A DNA stretch of 64,000 bases. Origin: JBDGYE01 sp039584255. Lineage in GTDB: Bacteria; Gemmatimonadota; Gemmatimonadetes; Palauibacterales; Palauibacteraceae. Below the pieces are notes generated by a model, which saw nothing but the letters and a program-made list of their open reading frames with translations, ran no database searches and was not told where the DNA came from. Of this stretch, positions 8,911 to 17,529 are shown in pieces. Position 1 is the first letter of the stretch; the number at the start of each line of letters is the position of its first letter. A program made the translations under genes and the position numbers. Location: the NCBI GenBank assembly GCA_039584255.1, contig JBDGYE010000001.1, positions 10,309 to 74,308 of the forward strand, read 5' to 3'.

Positions 8911-8938
8911 CACATATTATGTGTCCACATGTTATGTG
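8911..8938 (+). promoter_or_regulatory. Tandem-palindrome operator of the RHH/VapC pair
   Basis: Two 13-bp inverted repeats, CACATATTATGTG (8911-8923) and CACATGTTATGTG (8926-8938), are arranged head to tail with a 15-bp period, directly before the GGAGG ribosome site of the antitoxin. Ribbon-helix-helix antitoxins bind such tandem half-sites cooperatively, so this is very likely the autoregulatory operator. Confidence 0.72.
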
Positions 8939-8949
8939 TGGGAGGACTT

Positions 8950-9177
8950 ATGAACATTACACTTGCCATCGATGACGATCTGGTGAAGGCCGCGCGCGAG
9001 GTTGCAGGTGCCATGGGAAAAAGCCTGAATCAAGTCATCCGGGAGTACCTCGAGCACCTCACCGATCGGGGCCGGGTCGAGCGGGACATGCGAGAGCTGG
9101 AGCGGTTGTCCAGGGAGAGCGGGGGACACTCTGGCGGGCGACGCTGGTCTCGCGAAGAGATCTATGACCGTTCGTAG
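8950..9177 (+). CDS. Ribbon-helix-helix antitoxin, VapB-like
   Basis: A 75-residue protein starting MNITLAIDDDLVKAAREVA, followed by GKSLNQVIREYLEHLT: the beta-strand/helix/helix pattern of a ribbon-helix-helix DNA binder. The charged C-terminal tail (RRWSREEIYDRS) should neutralise the toxin. GGAGG lies 4 nt before the ATG, which fixes the start. Its end overlaps the toxin start by 14 bp. The upstream tandem palindrome is its likely binding site. Confidence 0.86.
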   Translation: MNITLAIDDDLVKAAREVAGAMGKSLNQVIREYLEHLTDRGRVERDMRELERLSRESGGHSGGRRWSREEIYDRS

Positions 9178-9577
9178 CTTTCTGGACAGCAATGTCCTGA
9201 TCTACACGGACGACGTCGATTCGCCGGGGAAACAGAGATCCGCGCTGGACCTGGTCAAGGCAGCGATTGCTGGCAGCTGGGGTGTCGTCTCAACGCAGGT
9301 ACTCCAGGAATACTTCGCAGTCACTGCAAGTAAGCTCGGCGTATCAGCGGAGGCAGCGCGGGCCAAGGTCGAGATCTTCGGCCGGCTGGACGTCGCCACG
9401 ATCGACATGCCGACGATCCTGGGGGCCATCGACATTCATCGACTGCACGATGTCAACTTCTGGGACGGCCTGGTCATCTACACGGCCCGGGCGGCAGGCT
9501 GCCGCATCCTGTACACGGAGGATCTCCAGCACGGCCGTCGATTCGACGGACTGGAAGTCGTGAATCCGTTCGAATGA
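9164..9577 (+). CDS. PIN-domain toxin, VapC family
   Basis: A 137-residue PIN nuclease. Candidate metal ligands are Asp8 (SFLDSNVLIY), Glu49 (VLQEYFAV), the Asp in NFWDGLVIYTA and the Asp in YTEDLQHG, giving a complete PIN site. The FWDGLV...A...GC..LYTEDL pattern is typical of the subgroup paired with ribbon-helix-helix antitoxins. It overlaps its antitoxin by 14 bp and is convergent with MarC. This is a different TA lineage from the PIN toxin at 1946. Confidence 0.88.
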   Translation: MTVRSFLDSNVLIYTDDVDSPGKQRSALDLVKAAIAGSWGVVSTQVLQEYFAVTASKLGVSAEAARAKVEIFGRLDVATIDMPTILGAIDIHRLHDVNFWDGLVIYTARAAGCRILYTEDLQHGRRFDGLEVVNPFE

Positions 9578-9614
9578 GGCTGCCAGAGGCCCCTGCCGAC
9601 GCCAGCCGCCTCCA

Positions 9615-10244
9615 CTACCCGAAGAACCTGCCGAGTCCTCCGAGAAGCATCTGGACACCGATCGTAGCGAGGAGCAGCCCTCCGATACGGGCGATCACCG
9701 CCATTGTGGCAGGCCGGATCTTCGTGAACACCCCGCTCAGCAGCGCGTAGGCAACGAACGCGATCAGGGCCACGACTCCTGCTCCGATGAGTGCCGCGGT
9801 CACGCCCTCCGACCCGTCTCGGCTCGCGGCGATCGTGATGGTGGTCGTCATGGCTCCCGGACCGGCGATCAATGGCAGTGTGAGTGGAATGAGCAGCGCG
9901 TCGCCCTCCACTGGACCTGCCTGCCGCTGCTCTTCCCCTTGGGTCTTGCTGGCTCCGCCGCCGTAGAGCATCTCGAAGCCCATCAGCGCGATGATCAGGC
10001 CTCCCACCACGCTGAAGGCGTTCAGGTCGATACCGATCAGGTCCAGCAGCTGCCGTCCCGCCAGGGCCGTCCCACCCAGGATGAGGGCTACGTAGAGCGC
10101 TACCCTTCCCGCGGCCCACGTCCGGTTCCGGGGTGGGTCGGCGATGGCCTGGTTGAAGAACATGACCTTGATCGGGTCCATGGGGGACGTGATCACCACC
10201 ATGGAGATGATGGACTGGACGAGGAACTCGACGTCTATGGCCAA
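9615..10244 (-). CDS. MarC-family integral membrane protein
   Basis: A 209-residue inner-membrane protein with about six helices. It shows the MarC signature pieces SMVVITSPMDPIKVMFFN near the N-terminus and PLTLPLIAGPGAMTT in the middle. Despite the name, members are not proven drug pumps, and the transport role is unknown. It lies 13 nt downstream of the OprP-like porin on the same strand, so the two are probably co-transcribed. The insert between the halves (GGASKTQGEEQRQAG) is hydrophilic, as in homologs. Confidence 0.88.
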   Translation of the reverse strand: MAIDVEFLVQSIISMVVITSPMDPIKVMFFNQAIADPPRNRTWAAGRVALYVALILGGTALAGRQLLDLIGIDLNAFSVVGGLIIALMGFEMLYGGGASKTQGEEQRQAGPVEGDALLIPLTLPLIAGPGAMTTTITIAASRDGSEGVTAALIGAGVVALIAFVAYALLSGVFTKIRPATMAVIARIGGLLLATIGVQMLLGGLGRFFG

Positions 10245-10257
10245 GGGTGAAACCCTC

Positions 10258-11502
10258 CTAGACGGAAATGTCCCACTGGATCCGGACGTTCGTGCCGCCC
10301 TCCTCGCCCTGAACCGGATCCTTGAAGTTCAGATACGAGACCTCGGCCGTCAGCTTGTTGCGGTGCCCGTTGAAGAACCAGTTCACCGCAAACGAGAACT
10401 GCTGCTGCAGGTCCGTCGGCTGGTCCAGCCGGGGGTCGTAGAAGGCGTAGCGAACGGCCAGCTCCAGCGGCCTCGGAAACGCCTCCCATGCGTGATGGAA
10501 GAAGTATCCCGCCTGGACGTAGTTGCCGACCAGGGTTGAGACCGTCCCGTTCACCGTGTCGTCGATCTCCTTCCAGTGGAACTCCTGTTGCCACGAGAAG
10601 CCGCGGTACTTGAAGGCGGTCTCCGCCATCCACTGGTAGACCCTGTACTGCCCGTCCTCCCCATCCTCGAATCCCTCGAGCTGTCCTCCGCCCGCGGTCG
10701 AAAAGCGGGTGAAGCGGCTGCGGTTGGTGTTACCCGCCAGGGCGACGAGTGCCGCGGGCTTCTCGCTATGCGCGATGTCGGAACCTGAGAAATCGACCAC
10801 CCGTCCGAAAGGATTCCACTGGCCGCGCACCGACCACATCATGTGTTCGTCGTCGTTGCTCGTCGCACCCCGACCAATGCCGGTGAACACGCCGGCCCAG
10901 TGGCTGAAGTCGGCGACCCCCTTGCCCTCGAGCCGACCGTACGCTGCCACTCCGACCTGGCGATCGACCGTGAACGGCCGGGTGATGATCGAGCGTTCCG
11001 ACATCTGCTGCTTGCCCGACGAGATGATACGCTCGCGATTGTAGTGCACCTTCCACTGCCCGACCTTCAGCTTGAGAGCCGGCAGCTTCTCGATCATGAA
11101 GCGAAAGTCGAGCAGGGCCCCGGCGGCCAGCTCGTACTCCATGTAGTACTTGAGCCACGGCCGGTAGCCGTGCCCACCGATCTTGGCTCGCGCCCGGTTG
11201 ATCTTGAACGTGGCGTCGTCCGGTCCCGAGAGGGCCTCGAAGGTGACCGGGCTCGCGTCGTAGGGATAGGCGAACCGGAACTGGATGCGCAGCTCGCCGT
11301 GAAGCAGGAAGTTGCCGTCGGAGGTCCCGACCCAGAATCCCTTGTCCCCGTAACCGCCCTTGATCGAGGGCTCCTCCTGGGCGGCGCTGTCCTGAGGGGC
11401 GGAATCGTCGGGCGGAGGCTCTCCCTCCTGGGCGACCGCGAGCGGGCACAGCGACAGGATCCAGCCGAATAGCAGGGAGGCCGTCGCCCACGCGGGCGCC
11501 AT
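10258..11502 (-). CDS. Phosphate-selective porin O/P-like outer-membrane protein
   Basis: A 414-residue outer-membrane porin of the OprO/OprP fold. A signal peptide ending SLCPLAVAQ is followed by an acidic Pro/Ser linker and the strand GFWVGTSDGNFLLHGE. Typical pieces follow: INRARAKIGGHGYRPWLKYYMEYEL, LKVGQWKVHYNRER and a C-terminal strand TNVRIQWDISV. Start chosen at ATG 11502 with GGAG 8 nt upstream; an ATG at 11520 is also in frame. Family members pass phosphate or polyphosphate, but selectivity here is not shown. Marked by a short spacer to MarC. Confidence 0.85.
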   Translation of the reverse strand: MAPAWATASLLFGWILSLCPLAVAQEGEPPPDDSAPQDSAAQEEPSIKGGYGDKGFWVGTSDGNFLLHGELRIQFRFAYPYDASPVTFEALSGPDDATFKINRARAKIGGHGYRPWLKYYMEYELAAGALLDFRFMIEKLPALKLKVGQWKVHYNRERIISSGKQQMSERSIITRPFTVDRQVGVAAYGRLEGKGVADFSHWAGVFTGIGRGATSNDDEHMMWSVRGQWNPFGRVVDFSGSDIAHSEKPAALVALAGNTNRSRFTRFSTAGGGQLEGFEDGEDGQYRVYQWMAETAFKYRGFSWQQEFHWKEIDDTVNGTVSTLVGNYVQAGYFFHHAWEAFPRPLELAVRYAFYDPRLDQPTDLQQQFSFAVNWFFNGHRNKLTAEVSYLNFKDPVQGEEGGTNVRIQWDISV

Positions 11503-11533
11503 TCGTCGCGCTCCGATCATCTGATCACTGGCT

Positions 11534-13828
11534 CTAGCGTCGCCGGGCGCCGCTCCGGCTCCGCCCTCCGGACGACCCGGAACGCTGGCTGTTGTAATTG
11601 TTCGTCCTCGTCGATCCCCGACTCCGCGAGTTGCTGCTCCGCTCTAGATTCTGGCCGGTGGACCCGTACCCGCTCTGCGGTCGCTGCTGCGAGGGCTGCT
11701 GCTGCGGCCGGGCCCGCTCCGGCTGCTGCTGCGGGCGCTGGCCCGCCTGCCGGTCGCCGGCCGCGGCACCGGATCGGTCAGCCGTACTCGCCCGCTCGCG
11801 CTCCGCGTCGCGGTTGACGGCGTCGTTGCCCTGCCACCCGTCTCCCGTACGCTGGTCCCAGTTTCCGTCGTTGTTCTTGCGGTAGACGTTCCCGTCGCGG
11901 TCGGAGAACACGTTGTTGTCCCGGCCCTCGGCCACCCGGCCGCGCGCGTCGGCCCGCGCACGATCCGACGGGGCGTTGCGCGCCACGTTGTCCTGCCGTT
12001 TGTAGATGTTGTTTCGCTTCGCGGCATTCGAGCCCGCCCGGTAGCCCGCCCGGTACCCGGCTCTGGCTCCGCGATTCCACCCGCGGTGGTAGCCTCGCCT
12101 GTACCCCCGATAGCGAGCCGGTCCCCACCAGCCTCCGCGGTACCACCCTCCGCGTCCGATATAGAACGTGAAGGGGCCGGTGCTGTAGCTGAACCCGAAG
12201 CTCCAGCCGAACCAGGGATTCCAGCGTACGTGGAATCCCCAGGTGGCGGGGCGGGGGTAGTAGTAGCGGCCGTACCAGCCCGGGTAGTACCACCCGGTGC
12301 CATACACGACGGTCCCGTGATACACGTAGCTGTGCGTGTAGCCGGGGTAGTAGCCCACGTACACCACCTCCGGCGTCGACTCGTATACGTACACGTACGT
12401 TACGTTGTGCGCCGGGCTTTCGAGCGGGATCTCGTACACCTCGTCGGGCACCTCGGTAGCGACCGTCCACGGGCCCTCCGGATCGTCGGCCTCGTACCAC
12501 ACGGCCTCGTGGCAGGCGTAGTACTCGCCCTGCACTTCGATCACCTGTTCCCCCGTGTTCGCGGCGTAGCTCATGCTCGTGCCTTCGATCGGCTCGAACT
12601 CCGGGTCTCCGTCGTACTCGACGTCGATCGTGGCGTCACGCTTGATCGCCGACGTCTGCGGAATCTGGTTCTCCATCACGGCTTCGTTCGCCTGCTCCGT
12701 GCCCGGGACCGAAACGAGGATGTGCCCCATATCGGACTCGAGCGGGATCTCAGCGAAGCGGTCAGCAAGCTGGTCGGCGGGAACGTTCACCCACGGTCCG
12801 TCGAACGACTCCGACGTGAACCAGCGTCCGGAGAGGATCACGAAGTAGCGTGCGGACTCGAGATCGAGCAGAACGTCGCTCTCGGAGTTACTCACGTACA
12901 TGAGGTCGGTGCCGCTGATCGGCGTGTACTCGGGCTCTCCCTCGATCACTATGAGCTCCGTGGGCTCGGTCGCGACAAAGACTGCGGGTGGCGGACCCGG
13001 CTCCTCTTCCTCCACGGCCTCTCCCGGGTCGACCCCTTCGGGCAGCTCGTCGGCGGGGATTTCCTCTTCCGGCAGCGGTTCGGGGGCCAGCGCCGCCACG
13101 TCCGACGGAACCTGGTCGCTGAGAGCCCACGGGCCCTCGTACTCGGGCGCCGCGTACCACTGGTCCTCGCCCGCCCCGAGGTAATACGTACGCGAGTTCC
13201 GATCGAGGATGATCGTGAAAGCCGTGTTCAGGATCCGCATGTGCTCCGAGCCCTCGACCTGCTGCATCCGGGGCTCGCCGTCGATCGTCACGAGGATCGC
13301 CGGCTCGAGCGAAAACAGGATCACCGGCGGCTCCATGTTCAGGCCTTCGGCAGCCCTCCGGCGGGTCTCGGCCAACTCGAGGTCGGTGAGGAGCCGGTCC
13401 ATCGCGATGTCCAGCTCCCAGGCCGGGATCTCACGCTCGAGAAGGCGGGCGAGCGCCTCCTTGTGTTCCTCCGTCGCGGCGGGGAAACCGACACGCGTCA
13501 CGGCCAGGTCGTCGATCGTGGCCATGCGGGTGTCGCGGTCCGTGTCCAGCCGCGCCTCCAACCACACCGTGCCGAACACGGGCTCCTGGTCCGTTGGCGT
13601 CACCGAAACGGCCGCCCGCCCGGCGAGCTTGTTGCCCTCGAAGGTGTCGGACTGAGGCTGGTAGACGACGACCGTCCCACCATCGACGGTGATCTCCCGC
13701 GGCCAGCCCTCGGCGGGTTCCTCCTGAAGCATCGCGAGGCCGGCGCCGGCGCCCGTAGCGACCAGCACCGCGGCCACGAGGGCATTCATCGATGGGCGAC
13801 TGTTCAACTTTTGAAGTAGCGATGCCAT
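11534..13828 (-). CDS. Large exported repeat protein with Tyr/Gly/Arg-rich C-terminus
   Basis: A 764-residue protein with an N-terminal hydrophobic segment (MNALVAAVLVATGAGAGLAML). Three tandem modules of roughly 110 residues each end in a tryptophan pair: QWYAAPEYEGPW, RWFTSESFDGPW and VWYEADDPEGPW, each followed by a VPxxV/IP stretch. Next comes a Tyr-rich block (YVYVYESTPEVVYVGYYPGY, then GTGWYYPGWYGRYYYPRP), then an Arg/Gly tract and a long Gln/Ser/Arg low-complexity tail. Similar proteins are sometimes labelled carbohydrate-binding family V/XII, but binding is unproven. It reads as a surface or secreted structural protein. Function unknown. Confidence 0.75.
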   Translation of the reverse strand: MASLLQKLNSRPSMNALVAAVLVATGAGAGLAMLQEEPAEGWPREITVDGGTVVVYQPQSDTFEGNKLAGRAAVSVTPTDQEPVFGTVWLEARLDTDRDTRMATIDDLAVTRVGFPAATEEHKEALARLLEREIPAWELDIAMDRLLTDLELAETRRRAAEGLNMEPPVILFSLEPAILVTIDGEPRMQQVEGSEHMRILNTAFTIILDRNSRTYYLGAGEDQWYAAPEYEGPWALSDQVPSDVAALAPEPLPEEEIPADELPEGVDPGEAVEEEEPGPPPAVFVATEPTELIVIEGEPEYTPISGTDLMYVSNSESDVLLDLESARYFVILSGRWFTSESFDGPWVNVPADQLADRFAEIPLESDMGHILVSVPGTEQANEAVMENQIPQTSAIKRDATIDVEYDGDPEFEPIEGTSMSYAANTGEQVIEVQGEYYACHEAVWYEADDPEGPWTVATEVPDEVYEIPLESPAHNVTYVYVYESTPEVVYVGYYPGYTHSYVYHGTVVYGTGWYYPGWYGRYYYPRPATWGFHVRWNPWFGWSFGFSYSTGPFTFYIGRGGWYRGGWWGPARYRGYRRGYHRGWNRGARAGYRAGYRAGSNAAKRNNIYKRQDNVARNAPSDRARADARGRVAEGRDNNVFSDRDGNVYRKNNDGNWDQRTGDGWQGNDAVNRDAERERASTADRSGAAAGDRQAGQRPQQQPERARPQQQPSQQRPQSGYGSTGQNLERSSNSRSRGSTRTNNYNSQRSGSSGGRSRSGARRR

Positions 13829-13926
13829 GGGGATCCGACCTTTCCCAGATTGCTATATGTGGGGGAAGCCAAGATAAACGCCGCGGCGTTCGCGCGCAGG
13901 AACAACGGCAAATCTTGCAGGAAGGC

Positions 13927-14667
13927 CTAGGGACTCCAATTGTGGAAAGCACGCAGGCGCAGGAAGAGCTCGTTGAACGAGCCCTCTGCGAAGAAGCGTC
14001 CCGCCTTCTGCCAGGTGGCCTCCAACCGCGCTCGCCAGGCCGGGCCGATTCCTCGCTCTAATCCGGCGACCACGCGGATCTGCTCCTGCGCCTGGCCTTC
14101 CTGGCCAGCCAGCCTCGCGAAAAGCTCCGCGCTCAGCAGGACGCGCCACATTCGATCCCGCCTGAGCCACGCGCCCCATTGATGAGACGCGCGGATCCGG
14201 TAACGTAGACGCAGCGAAATCTGGGAGTCCCAGGTCTCCGTGTTGAACTCGAACCGCTCCTCCAATCGCAGCACGTGCTGGAGCTGGAACGGAAGCCTGG
14301 GCCACACCGCCGACACACCCTGCCATGGACGAACCTCCCAGCGGTTGGCCGTGTCCTCGTTCCAGGTGAAGAAGCTGCCGATACCTCCCTGGATGACGAC
14401 CCTGTCGCTTGCCGCATAGCGCACGTTCGGCCGGATGACGAGACGGTGCCAGCCGCTCGACTCGAGCTGCGTCCGGTATCCCACGTCGCCGAAGAGATCG
14501 ACGCGCTCCGATATCGCGGTCGACGGGTTGTAGTCCAGCCACAGCTCCGGCACCACCTCGTCCTCGCTCTGCGCGGCCGCCGGATCTGGGGCAAGGAACG
14601 TGAGCCCGACAAGAGCCGGGAAGAACACAGAGACGCGACGCACGGCAGTGCTCGGCAACGGCGTCAC
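13927..14667 (-). CDS. DUF2490-type outer-membrane beta-barrel protein
   Basis: A 246-residue exported protein. The signal peptide ends LTFLAPDPAAAQ; the body begins ELWLDYNPSTAISERVDLFG and contains amphipathic strands with a terminal LFLRLRAFHNW. This is the DUF2490 barrel pattern. Start assigned to GTG 14667, which overlaps the stop of the TetR gene (GTGA), so it is translationally coupled to its regulator. A second, frameshifted DUF2490-type gene lies at 19291. The family has no defined substrate; barrel pores or surface channels are likely. Confidence 0.8.
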   Translation of the reverse strand: MTPLPSTAVRRVSVFFPALVGLTFLAPDPAAAQSEDEVVPELWLDYNPSTAISERVDLFGDVGYRTQLESSGWHRLVIRPNVRYAASDRVVIQGGIGSFFTWNEDTANRWEVRPWQGVSAVWPRLPFQLQHVLRLEERFEFNTETWDSQISLRLRYRIRASHQWGAWLRRDRMWRVLLSAELFARLAGQEGQAQEQIRVVAGLERGIGPAWRARLEATWQKAGRFFAEGSFNELFLRLRAFHNWSP

Positions 14668-15245
14668 CCGTCGGTGAGAAAGACCACCAGACGGTCGACC
14701 AGTTCTCGGCGTCTCTTCTTCGAGAGAGCCGGATACATCTTTCCCTGCCAGGCCATATAGCAAACGAACGTGCGTGACCTGAACTCCCTCTCGTCACCGG
14801 TGATGCCCAGTTCCGCGAGTGCCTGCTGCACGTAATCCAGCCGCAGCCGGATCACCCTGTTCACGCGGCGCGCCACCTCCCCGTCGTGTTCAGCCCAGGC
14901 GAGGAAAGCCAGATCGTACCCAGAGAGATCGTGCTCCAGGACCAACTCGGCGATTCGGTGCAGCCTCTTCCGCGGTTCTACCATGCGCAGCTCGGGATTC
15001 TCGGAGAGAACCTCGGTATACTCGTGAGCCCAATACTCGAGCATCTGCATGAAGAGGTCCCGTCGGTCCTTGAAATGCCAATAGAATCCGCTCTTGGAAG
15101 TAGCCAGGTCGCGCGCCAGTCGCTCTACTCGCACTCCCCCAACTCCCTCTTCACCGAGGACTCGCATCGCAGCCTCGAGCCACTCTCCTTTTCTCTTTCG
15201 TTTCTTCCCGCGTACGCTCACCGCATGACTCGCTGGTCGGGGCAT
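14664..15245 (-). CDS. TetR/AcrR-family transcriptional regulator
   Basis: A 193-residue repressor. The N-terminal HTH region reads EWLEAAMRVLGEEGVGGVRV then LATSKSGFYWHFKDRRDLF, the classic TetR helix-turn-helix; the rest is an all-helical ligand domain. Start set at ATG 15245; an in-frame TTG at 15281 would add 12 residues. The stop overlaps the DUF2490 gene, so both form one operon. It is divergent from the exported-hydrolase run starting at 15505, and a palindrome between them (15356-15373) is a candidate operator, so it may control both sides. Confidence 0.9.
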   Translation of the reverse strand: MPRPASHAVSVRGKKRKRKGEWLEAAMRVLGEEGVGGVRVERLARDLATSKSGFYWHFKDRRDLFMQMLEYWAHEYTEVLSENPELRMVEPRKRLHRIAELVLEHDLSGYDLAFLAWAEHDGEVARRVNRVIRLRLDYVQQALAELGITGDEREFRSRTFVCYMAWQGKMYPALSKKRRRELVDRLVVFLTDG

Positions 15246-15355
15246 CTGACGGCTTGTCCGCTCTTCGGACGGACGACCCAAGAAAGCTAACCTGCTTGCA
15301 CCGCGAGTGCTCCAAGTCCTACGGCACCGCCTGCATGACTGGACGCAAACGTCTC

Positions 15356-15373
15356 CGTACAGTAATCTATACG
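15356..15373. promoter_or_regulatory. Candidate TetR operator in divergent region
   Basis: An 18-bp imperfect palindrome of half-site CGTAyAG (CGTACAG and, on the other strand, CGTATAG, 6 of 7 identical) sits in the 259-bp gap between tetR and the plus-strand cluster. Size and place suit a TetR-dimer site. Apart from this, the gap 15246-15504 shows only an AT-richer core and the GGAGGG ribosome site of the next gene. Confidence 0.4.
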
Positions 15374-15504
15374 CCGCCGTCTATCGGGAATCGACCGTTC
15401 TCGGTGAACCTTGCGTCAGGTTGCATACCCCCAATGGACCAGTCTGACGCCTCAGGATGTGGAACGATCGGCAGTCGGACGTCACGGAAGACGGAGGGTT
15501 ACCC

Positions 15505-16059
15505 GTGAGGCTATCCAGTCGAATTCTCGTCTGGTGGGCACTCCTGATCGTCGTCTCGCCCGGGGCGTCACTCGGTCAGGAGCACGACGCGGAGGGTGCC
15601 GAGGCCGAAGAGGCCTTCCACAAGAACCACCTCTCGCTGTTCACCGGCGGCACGACCGAATCTAGAGACGGCTCCACCAGCACCTACTTTTCCCTCGGGC
15701 TCGACTACGAGCGCCGGATCAGTGAGCTCATCGGGCTGGGGGTAAGTGGGGAGTTCGTGTTCGGCGGCGAGGAGCGGGAGGCGCTCGCAGGCCTGCTCTT
15801 CAACCTCCACCCGGCGGGCGGGCTGGTCCTGGCCGCTGGCCCCGGACTCGAATTCGCCAAGGAACGCCACGCCGAGGGCGAAGTGGAGGCACAGCAGGAG
15901 GAGTCGGGGACCGAGACGCACTTCGGCTTCCGGGTCGGCGTTCTGTACGAGTTCGAGGTGGGCCAGCGGTATTCGATCGCCCCTTCGATCTACACCGACT
16001 TCATCGAAGGCAAAGAGCCGACGTTCGTGTGGGGATTGGCGTTCGGGGTAGGCTTCTGA
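15505..16059 (+). CDS. Small exported barrel-like protein, unknown function
   Basis: A 184-residue protein with signal peptide RLSSRILVWWALLIVVSPGASLGQ, an acidic linker (DAEGAEAEEAF) and strand-rich body: HLSLFTGGTTESR, YFSLGLDYERRI, THFGFRVGVLYEFEVG, and final VWGLAFGVGF. The terminal aromatic/Gly strand suggests an 8-stranded outer-membrane barrel. Start chosen at GTG 15505, 6 nt after GGAGGG. It lies 44 nt before the first MBL hydrolase and heads the run of exported enzymes. No named family is recognised. Confidence 0.7.
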   Translation: MRLSSRILVWWALLIVVSPGASLGQEHDAEGAEAEEAFHKNHLSLFTGGTTESRDGSTSTYFSLGLDYERRISELIGLGVSGEFVFGGEEREALAGLLFNLHPAGGLVLAAGPGLEFAKERHAEGEVEAQQEESGTETHFGFRVGVLYEFEVGQRYSIAPSIYTDFIEGKEPTFVWGLAFGVGF

Positions 16060-16103
16060 AGGCAACAGTTGGCTACCAGGAATCTCAAGAGGGAGGTCGG
16101 GCG

Positions 16104-17426
16104 ATGCGAAAGTTTCTCGTGATGCTTGGCGGCCTCGGCGTTCTGGCTCTGGTGCTGGCAGCGTACGACCTGGGCCGCGCCGACCAGGAAGCCGGAATCG
16201 ACCGGCTGACGGCGCCGGCCCTGTACGCCGCCGACGCGAACACCATCATCGGGCTGGAAGCCGGCACCACGCTGCCCCAGGAGCGGCAGACGATCACACG
16301 CACCGGCACGGTCGAGGATCGCGACGTCTACTATCCGGGCACGGAAGCGCTGGGCCCGGATGAGATGCGCGTCACGGCCTGCGGAACGGGCATGCCCAAC
16401 GCACGGCCCAAGCAGGCGGCGGCATGCTGGCTGGTCGAGCTTGGCAACGGCGACAAGTTCCTGTTCGACATCGGGACCGGGTCGGCCGAGCGCATCTCGG
16501 CGCTCAAGATCCCCTACGACTTCCTGGACAAGGTATTCGTCGGCCACCTGCACTCCGATCACTTTGGCGACCTCGACGCGCTGTGGGTCGGCGGCGTGGT
16601 CGGGAACCGGGTGACGCCACTCAAGGTGTGGGGGCCGAGCAGCGAGACCCACGAGTACGGTACGGCCTACGCACTGGAGCATCTCGAGAAGAGCCTCAAG
16701 TGGGACGTGGACACGCGGTTCGGCAACACGGACACCCGGGGCCTGTTCCTCGAAGTGACCGAGTTCGACTACCGGGGGATCAACGAGGTCATCTACCAGG
16801 AGAACGGGGTCACCATCCGGACCATCCCCGCCATCCACATCTACGACGGCCCGGTGAGCTTCATCCTCGAGTGGAACGGGCTGAAGTTCGCGTACTCGAG
16901 CGACACGTTTCCCAACAAGTGGTGGATCGAGCACACCAAGGGCGTCGACCTTGCGGTCCACGAGTGCTTCATCACCCCGGAGGCCCTGGTCGCGAAGCAG
17001 AACTTCACCCCGGCTGCCGCACTCAACGTGGGCACGCAGATTCACACCTCGCCGGCACAGTTCGGCAAGGTGATGGCCGAGACCCGGCCGCGCATGGCGG
17101 TCGGCTATCACTTCTTCAACGACTTCGACACGCAGCCGGGGGTCCTGCGCGACATTCGGCGCTCCTACGATGGACCGCTCGCGCTCGCCGTGGACTACAT
17201 GGTGTTCAACGTGACGAAGGACGACATCAGGGTGCGGATGGCGGCAGTGGACGAGGACATCTGGCCGATGCCGTCGGCGCTTGGAAACGCTCCGCCCGAT
17301 CCGGCGCTCCAGCGCACTCAGTTCTCGGACATGATGCTCGGCGGCAAGGTCGTGCACCGCGACATCCTCGAGGAGATCTATGCCGAGATCAACGACATGT
17401 ACGGGACGGAGATTCCCGTGCCGTAG
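16104..17426 (+). CDS. MBL-fold metallo-hydrolase, GntH-like, membrane-anchored or exported
   Basis: A 440-residue metallo-beta-lactamase-fold enzyme with an N-terminal hydrophobic signal/anchor (FLVMLGGLGVLALVLAAYDLG). The metal motif is HLHSDH (His148, His150, Asp152, His153), preceded by FDIGTGSAERI, and later SSDTFPNKWW and AVGYHFFNDFD. The ACGTGMPNARPKQAAAC block is characteristic of the group named after GntH of guanitoxin biosynthesis; the reaction is unknown. GGGAGG 7 nt before ATG 16104 supports the start. A second copy lies at 20118. Neighbours are exported sulfatases and barrels, so a periplasmic ester hydrolase role is plausible. Confidence 0.87.
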   Translation: MRKFLVMLGGLGVLALVLAAYDLGRADQEAGIDRLTAPALYAADANTIIGLEAGTTLPQERQTITRTGTVEDRDVYYPGTEALGPDEMRVTACGTGMPNARPKQAAACWLVELGNGDKFLFDIGTGSAERISALKIPYDFLDKVFVGHLHSDHFGDLDALWVGGVVGNRVTPLKVWGPSSETHEYGTAYALEHLEKSLKWDVDTRFGNTDTRGLFLEVTEFDYRGINEVIYQENGVTIRTIPAIHIYDGPVSFILEWNGLKFAYSSDTFPNKWWIEHTKGVDLAVHECFITPEALVAKQNFTPAAALNVGTQIHTSPAQFGKVMAETRPRMAVGYHFFNDFDTQPGVLRDIRRSYDGPLALAVDYMVFNVTKDDIRVRMAAVDEDIWPMPSALGNAPPDPALQRTQFSDMMLGGKVVHRDILEEIYAEINDMYGTEIPVP

Positions 17427-17529
17427 AAGTAGCCAGTACTCGTCGTGCGTGCCGAGATTCCTCGCGCCACGGTGCAGCTTCCGCCAGGTCGATCGGAAGC
17501 GTAGCCAGTACGCGAACTAGAGGGATGAG

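Noticed and set aside
12086..13819. 577-codon plus-strand frame
   Set aside because: Antisense to the repeat protein with its clear modules; composition is shadow-like.
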